Source of the DNA: Chloroflexota bacterium
Lineage (GTDB): Bacteria > Chloroflexota > Ktedonobacteria > Ktedonobacterales > Ktedonobacteraceae
Assembly (NCBI GenBank): GCA_902812455.1
Contig: CADDZH010000147.1
Span: 1 to 9,215, forward strand
Reading direction: 5' to 3'
DNA: 9,215 nt
This document shows positions 6,181 through 9,215 of the stretch, piece by piece (positions within the stretch are counted from its first letter, which is position 1; every line of letters starts with the position of its first letter). The translations under genes were made by a program, and so were the position numbers. The notes below the pieces were generated by a model. That model made no database searches and was not told the DNA's origin. It saw only the letters and a program-made list of their open reading frames with translations.

Positions 6181-7362
6181 CTACAATACACTCGATTGCC
6201 CGCTATAAGCAGGAACCGTAAAGTAAAAAGTGGTTCCTTTGTCAACGGCGGTCTCGAAATCGATGATGCCTCCATGCGCCTCAACGATCAGCCTGGCTAT
6301 CGACAGGCCCAGGCCGTAGCCGCCCATCTTCGATTGCTGGCTATGATTCGCCTGGTAGAAACGCTCGAAGACATGCGGGCGGTCTTCCTCAGCAATGCCG
6401 TAGCCGGTATCCGCGACCGAGACCATCACAAACTGCTCATCGTAAGGATGCGCATGAATGGTCACTGTGCCGCCGGGCGGGGTAAACTTGATGGCATTCG
6501 AGACCAGGTTATTCAAAACCTGCTTTATACGCTGGGGATCAACATAGAGCAGCGGTGATGGCGAAGGAATATCTTTACGCAGGATAACGCCGGCTTTACG
6601 AGCCTGCACTTGCATCCCACTGACAACCTGCTTTGCCAGTTCGCGGAAACTCACTTTCTGCTGTCTGATTTCAAATTGCCCCACATCCGATCGCGTCAGA
6701 AAGAGAATATCTTCGACAATAGAGAGCAACTGTTGCACACCCTCCTGCGCATAGCCCAGATATTGCTTCTGTTCGGCGCTCAGCTCGCCCATGTGCCCCT
6801 GCAGGAGCAGGTCGATGAACCCATGAACAGAATTGAGAGGCGTGCGTAGCTCGTGGGAAACCATAGAAACAAAATTCGCGCGCACGCGGTTTGCCACATG
6901 CAAGGCAGACATATCGCGAGCGATAAGCGCAGCTTTCCGCTCCCCGCTTTTAACATCTATGGGCGTGACGCTAATAGAAACTTCGCACACGTCTCCTATA
7001 ATGAGTTCCTCGTTAGGTATCGTTTCCCTCTGCTGGAGGACGCGCGTGAGGGGGCAGCCTGAGGTACCGCATAGCCTCGTCTTGTTCAAATTGCGGCATT
7101 TGAGCACCTTAGAACAGGCCTGCCCAATAGCGCTTTCGGCAGGCACAGCCAGCAAGATGCTGGCTGCCGGATTGAGTTCAAGGATGCGAAAATGCTCGTC
7201 CAGCACCATAATCGCATCTGACGTGTTGGTGAAGACCGCTTCCCAATAGGGCCGCTTGCGTGGCGCCTGTTGTATACATTCCTGCTTGACACCCTGGTTG
7301 CCTTCCTCTTCACCTGTAGCCGGGTCAATCTCTCCGTCCTGCTTCTCCGTAGGTTTTGTCAC
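6181..7362 (-). CDS. Soluble PAS-domain sensor histidine kinase
   Basis: This is a 393-residue cytoplasmic sensor kinase without membrane spans, the partner of the response regulator just upstream. After about 35 polar residues comes a PAS domain (about 38-155), then a dimerisation/phosphoacceptor helix with SHELRTP (H170) and an ATPase domain. The N box is at NNLVSNA (284-290), the G1 box at DTGYGI (318-323), the F box at FERFY (332-336) and the G2 box at GGYGLGLS (347-354), so all kinase parts are intact. The PAS domain carries four cysteines at 83, 89, 98 and 103, followed by PL, a pattern that could bind a metal or sense redox state. The start is GTG at 7362: GGAGGT (7373-7368) stands 5 bases before it and the regulator stops at 7376, giving a 13-bp gap. 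A longer in-frame reading to 7617 lies inside the regulator gene and is not used. Confidence 0.93.
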   Translation of the reverse strand: MTKPTEKQDGEIDPATGEEEGNQGVKQECIQQAPRKRPYWEAVFTNTSDAIMVLDEHFRILELNPAASILLAVPAESAIGQACSKVLKCRNLNKTRLCGTSGCPLTRVLQQRETIPNEELIIGDVCEVSISVTPIDVKSGERKAALIARDMSALHVANRVRANFVSMVSHELRTPLNSVHGFIDLLLQGHMGELSAEQKQYLGYAQEGVQQLLSIVEDILFLTRSDVGQFEIRQQKVSFRELAKQVVSGMQVQARKAGVILRKDIPSPSPLLYVDPQRIKQVLNNLVSNAIKFTPPGGTVTIHAHPYDEQFVMVSVADTGYGIAEEDRPHVFERFYQANHSQQSKMGGYGLGLSIARLIVEAHGGIIDFETAVDKGTTFYFTVPAYSGQSSVL

Positions 7363-7375
7363 AACACACCTCCAC

Positions 7376-8059
7376 TTACTTCCCAACAAATTTGTACCCA
7401 ATACCCCGTACCGAGATAATGCGCTCAGGCTTCTCAGCATCTGCTTCCAGCTTCCGGCGCAAGCGGCGTATGTACACATCAACGATATTGCTGTTACTCT
7501 CGTTGTCGTTCCATACCTCTGAAAGCAGGGTTTCGCGCTTGACCACCTGCCCAGGATGAGCCATAAGCATCCGCAGAACCTGCATTTCCTTGGGGGTGAG
7601 AAAGATAGCAGAGCCATCCGCCGTTGTTATCTTCAACTCGGCAGGGAAGAGTTCAAACGGCCCGCTACGAATGCTTTGATTCCCCAGGTGCCCATTCTTC
7701 TTCGTGCGGCGCATAACTGCCTGCACGCGGGCAACCAGCTCCTGGTGGTTGAAAGGCTTGCAGATATAGTCATCTGCTCCAATGTTGAAGCCATGCAGTT
7801 TGTCCTCAATAGAGTCCTTTGCCGTCATAAATATCAGCGGAGTGTCATAGCCCTCGGCGCGCAGCCTGCTCGAGAACTCAAAGCCATCGATGTAGGGCAT
7901 GGAGACGTCAAGGATCAGGAGGTCAGGCTCTCGTTTGTGGATCAGTTGCATGGCGTTGCGTGGATTATCCAGCGTCTCGACCTCAAACCCCTCTTTGTTG
8001 AGAGCAAACTGCACCAGCGCGTTGGCAAACTGGTCGTCGTCAACAACAAGGATATACAC
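7376..8059 (-). CDS. OmpR/PhoB-family response regulator
   Basis: This 227-residue DNA-binding response regulator is of normal length for the OmpR/PhoB family. The receiver domain (1-117) has the acidic pair D7-D8, the phosphoacceptor D51 in LILDVSMP, T79 and K101 in CKPF. A winged-helix effector domain fills about 130-227, with LTPKEMQVL (154-162), the recognition-helix region VDVYIRRLRRKL (193-204) and the wing ending RGIGYKF (218-224). It should be phosphorylated by the kinase encoded 13 bp downstream. The start is GTG at 8059, with AGAGGGG (8073-8067) seven bases upstream, which puts the first beta strand (YILVVDDD) at residue 2 as usual. The frame is open to an ATG at 8143, but that would add 28 residues unlike the family and run through a palindrome at 8088-8106. 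Target genes are unknown. Confidence 0.94.
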   Translation of the reverse strand: MYILVVDDDQFANALVQFALNKEGFEVETLDNPRNAMQLIHKREPDLLILDVSMPYIDGFEFSSRLRAEGYDTPLIFMTAKDSIEDKLHGFNIGADDYICKPFNHQELVARVQAVMRRTKKNGHLGNQSIRSGPFELFPAELKITTADGSAIFLTPKEMQVLRMLMAHPGQVVKRETLLSEVWNDNESNSNIVDVYIRRLRRKLEADAEKPERIISVRGIGYKFVGK

Positions 8060-8087
8060 AGTACTTCCCCTCTTTGCAGAAAAATAG

Positions 8088-8106
8088 AAAGCGTCACTGA
8101 CGCTTT
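8088..8106 (-). promoter_or_regulatory. 19-bp operator-like palindrome upstream of the response regulator
   Basis: AAAGCGTCA, a single C, and TGACGCTTT form a perfect 9+1+9 palindrome ending 28 bases before the regulator's GTG. Position and symmetry suit an operator. Read as RNA on the - strand it is a hairpin with a short loop followed at once by CTATTTTTCT, so it could instead be an intrinsic terminator or attenuator for transcripts coming from mnmG. OmpR-family proteins usually prefer direct repeats, so a different dimeric regulator may bind. Confidence 0.55.
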
Positions 8107-8124
8107 TGGGCGCTATACAACTAA

Positions 8125-8132
8125 GACCGGTC
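8125..8132. promoter_or_regulatory. GACCGGTC palindrome, second copy
   Basis: These 8 bp are identical to the core of the 12-bp palindrome at 174-185. The flanks here do not extend the symmetry. It lies 66 bases before the response-regulator start. It is a weak candidate for a shared regulator site. Confidence 0.2.
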
Positions 8133-8168
8133 CAGATAGGCATGCTAGACCTGTTTTACGGCAACCAG

Positions 8169-8198
8169 CAACATGCATAAGGGGGGAAATGTATGTTG
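8169..8198. repeat. Inverted repeat with a G6 loop
   Basis: CAACATGCAT (8169-8178) pairs with ATGTATGTTG (8189-8198), nine base pairs plus one G-T, around the loop AAGGGGGGAA. GGCAAC (8160-8165) can compete for GTTGCC (8195-8200), so two pairings are possible. On the + strand the loop looks like a ribosome site followed by ATG at 8189, but that frame stops after five codons. The function is unknown. Confidence 0.45.
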
Positions 8199-8249
8199 CC
8201 ACCTGAATGGTTATCACCAGTCTCGCTGCAAATCCTGCTCTGTCGCACA

Positions 8250-8286
8250 GGCCAGGACAGGGGCAAGCCCTGTCCCTACCCTAGAC
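8250..8286 (-). repeat. Dispersed palindrome family, 37-nt copy D
   Basis: GGACAGGG (8255-8262) and CCCTGTCC (8268-8275) form a perfect 8-bp stem with a 5-nt loop that reads CTTGC on the - strand. Read on the - strand the unit runs from GTCTAGGG to CTGGCC. The stretch 8265-8282 is the reverse complement of 2176-2193 in copy B. Copy E is in the opposite orientation 17 bp away. No T-run follows on either strand. Confidence 0.8.
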
Positions 8287-8303
8287 ATATTGTAACCCGA
8301 GCC

Positions 8304-8340
8304 GTCCAGGGTTGGGACACCCCTTGCGGGTGTCCTAGAC
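8304..8340 (+). repeat. Dispersed palindrome family, 37-nt copy E
   Basis: GGACACCC (8315-8322) pairs with GGGTGTCC (8328-8335) around CTTGC. Aligned without gaps to the - strand of copy D it agrees at about 27 of 37 positions. Six of the ten differences are the three inner stem pairs, GGG/CCC in D and CCC/GGG here, so pairing is kept. It is in inverted orientation to D. Confidence 0.8.
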
Positions 8341-8384
8341 TGCTTAGCCTTTTTGATATTTACTATGGATATTTTCCAGAAAGC

Positions 8385-8405
8385 TGTGTATTTGTATACT
8401 ACACA
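8385..8405 (-). terminator. Weak inverted repeat at the mnmG stop
   Basis: TGTGTA (8385-8390) and TACACA (8400-8405) are reverse complements across 9 nt, spanning the mnmG stop codon (8399-8401). The stem is short and AT-rich and no T-run follows on the - strand, so its role as a terminator is doubtful. Copies D and E further downstream may serve instead. Confidence 0.2.
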
Positions 8406-9215
8406 TTTACTTCGGGCGTTGTCAAGTGTCTAGTGCGCAAAGCGCGGCGTTTTTCCAGGTACACCATTAAAATGGCCACGTCGGCAGGAGTAACGCCTTC
8501 AACGCGAGATGCCTGGCCAACTGTACGAGGGCGGGTCAGCGCTAGCTTCTGCCGGGCCTGCGTGCGCAGGTGTGGCACATCCTCATAATTTATCGTTTCG
8601 GGAATAAGCTGCTCTTCTAGCCGCTTCGTGCGATGCACCATCTGTTCCTGTTTGCGCACATAGGCCTCGTACTTGATCTGCAATTCAACCTCTTCTGCCG
8701 TCTCATGCGCTAATGAAGGCAGCGGGACAGCAGCAGTGCGTTGCGCTAACTGCTCGACCTGGCTGTAGCGCACCTCCGGCCGCCGCAGGAGTTCGCGAGC
8801 CGAAAGCATCTGTCCCAGCGGAGCCATGCCCAGTTCCTGGGCGCTGGTCTCGACCTGGCGAGAAGACGTAAACACAACGCGATCCAGTTGCCCAAGCGCT
8901 CGCTGGATGTTCTCACGCTTCTGCACGACCCTGGCGTAGCGTTCGTCATCGATCAAGCCGAATTTATAAGCATAATCGCTCAGCCGCAGATCGGCGCTAT
9001 CCGGGCGCAGCAGGAGGCGATATTCAGCGCGCGATGTATGTAGACGATACGGCTCGCTCATAGGGCGAGTAACCAGGTCGTCGATCAAAACACCAATATA
9101 GGCTTCGTGCCTTCCCAGGACAAACGGCTCCTCTCCCCGTACATGCAGAGCCGCATTGATACCTGCCATAATGCCCTGAGCTGCAGCCTCTTCATAACCC
9201 GATGTTCCATTGATC
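8399..9215 (-). CDS. mnmG: MnmG (GidA), tRNA uridine-34 modification enzyme, C-terminal part
   Basis: This is the C-terminal 271 residues of MnmG, with the gene cut by the right edge. MnmG is an FAD protein of about 630 residues that works with the GTPase MnmE to add carboxymethylaminomethyl to C5 of the wobble uridine in certain tRNAs. The visible part begins with the highly conserved INGTSGYEEAAAQG block near the FAD site. It continues with EPYRLHTSRAEYRLLLRPDSADLRL and ends with RPRTVGQASRVEG followed by VTPADVAILMVYLEKR, the helical domain that contacts MnmE and tRNA. The frame reads through the window edge, so the ATG at 9169 is an internal methionine, not the start. Nothing looks damaged. 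The next gene on this strand is 339 bp away, so the regulator-kinase pair is probably a separate unit. Confidence 0.96.
   Translation of the reverse strand, partial: INGTSGYEEAAAQGIMAGINAALHVRGEEPFVLGRHEAYIGVLIDDLVTRPMSEPYRLHTSRAEYRLLLRPDSADLRLSDYAYKFGLIDDERYARVVQKRENIQRALGQLDRVVFTSSRQVETSAQELGMAPLGQMLSARELLRRPEVRYSQVEQLAQRTAAVPLPSLAHETAEEVELQIKYEAYVRKQEQMVHRTKRLEEQLIPETINYEDVPHLRTQARQKLALTRPRTVGQASRVEGVTPADVAILMVYLEKRRALRTRHLTTPEVNV

Larger units (their letters stand above)
8060..8398. other. 339-bp gap between mnmG and the response regulator, rich in inverted repeats
   Basis: No convincing gene lies here. An open frame on the + strand from 8193 runs through two palindromic repeats and into the antisense of mnmG, and has no homology I recognise. 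The gap holds, from left to right, the operator-like palindrome 8088-8106, GACCGGTC at 8125-8132, the inverted repeat 8169-8198, the 37-nt repeats D and E, and a weak inverted repeat starting at 8385. The promoter for the regulator-kinase pair should be here, but I could not find a good -35/-10 pair. TGTATA (8120-8115 on the - strand) is the best -10-like site and lacks a -35 partner. Confidence 0.7.

Noticed and set aside
7363..7617. N-terminal extension of the histidine kinase to an ATG at 7617
   Set aside because: It lies wholly inside the response-regulator gene. A GGAGGT and GTG pair at 7373-7360 gives a normal start.
8060..8143. N-terminal extension of the response regulator to an ATG at 8143
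   Set aside because: It would place 28 unusual residues before the receiver domain and cross a perfect palindrome. GTG at 8059 with its ribosome site gives the usual family length.
8060..8398. CRISPR array, because of several palindromic repeats close together
   Set aside because: Only two full copies, in opposite orientations, with a 17-bp gap and no cas genes.
8193..8588. 131-residue open frame on the + strand
   Set aside because: It translates repeats D and E and then the antisense of mnmG. No domain is visible.
1..9215. Phage, integrative element or defence island
   Set aside because: No integrase, transposase, toxin-antitoxin, restriction or phage structural gene is present. The HD phosphohydrolase alone does not support a defence system.

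Overview
The window looks like ordinary chromosomal DNA of a free-living bacterium. The intergenic palindromes, the style of the soluble PAS histidine kinase and the sugar-transporter/glycosidase pairing suggest a member of the Chloroflexota, perhaps Ktedonobacteria. This is an impression from protein style and moderate GC content, not a search result. There are eight protein genes, one of them cut by the right edge. I see no tRNA or rRNA gene, no CRISPR array, no transposase and no phage gene.

Left half, + strand. Two ABC-transporter permeases of the MalF and MalG types (197-1186 and 1226-2125) lie 39 bp apart, each behind a perfect AAGGAGG ribosome binding site. A cytoplasmic (alpha/alpha)6-barrel glycosidase of the bacterial amylo-alpha-1,6-glucosidase type follows (2246-3610), then a protein made almost only of eight 34-residue TPR units (3672-4583). 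The natural reading is import of an oligosaccharide and its hydrolysis inside the cell. The solute-binding protein and the ATPase are not in the window. The TPR protein may be a passenger in the operon.

Right half, - strand. Reading leftward from the right edge come the C-terminal part of the tRNA-modification protein MnmG (8399 to the edge), a 339-bp gap rich in inverted repeats, an OmpR-type response regulator (7376-8059) and its partner histidine kinase (6181-7362). The kinase is soluble and has a cysteine cluster in its PAS domain. An HD-domain phosphohydrolase related to SAMHD1 follows (4685-6076), with its own recognisable promoter at 6149-6178. The two halves converge at about 4584-4684.

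Beyond the genes, the most notable structure is a family of short dispersed palindromes in the gene gaps. Two 37-nt copies stand in inverted orientation between mnmG and the response regulator, a 31-nt copy precedes the glycosidase, and two looser relatives lie at the left edge and in the convergent gap. The two 37-nt copies differ by paired changes that keep the hairpin intact. Other items are a 12-bp perfect hairpin inside the start of the glycosidase gene, a 19-bp operator-like palindrome just upstream of the response regulator, and a 12-bp palindrome overlapping the first ribosome binding site. I did not find a clearly new multi-gene system.
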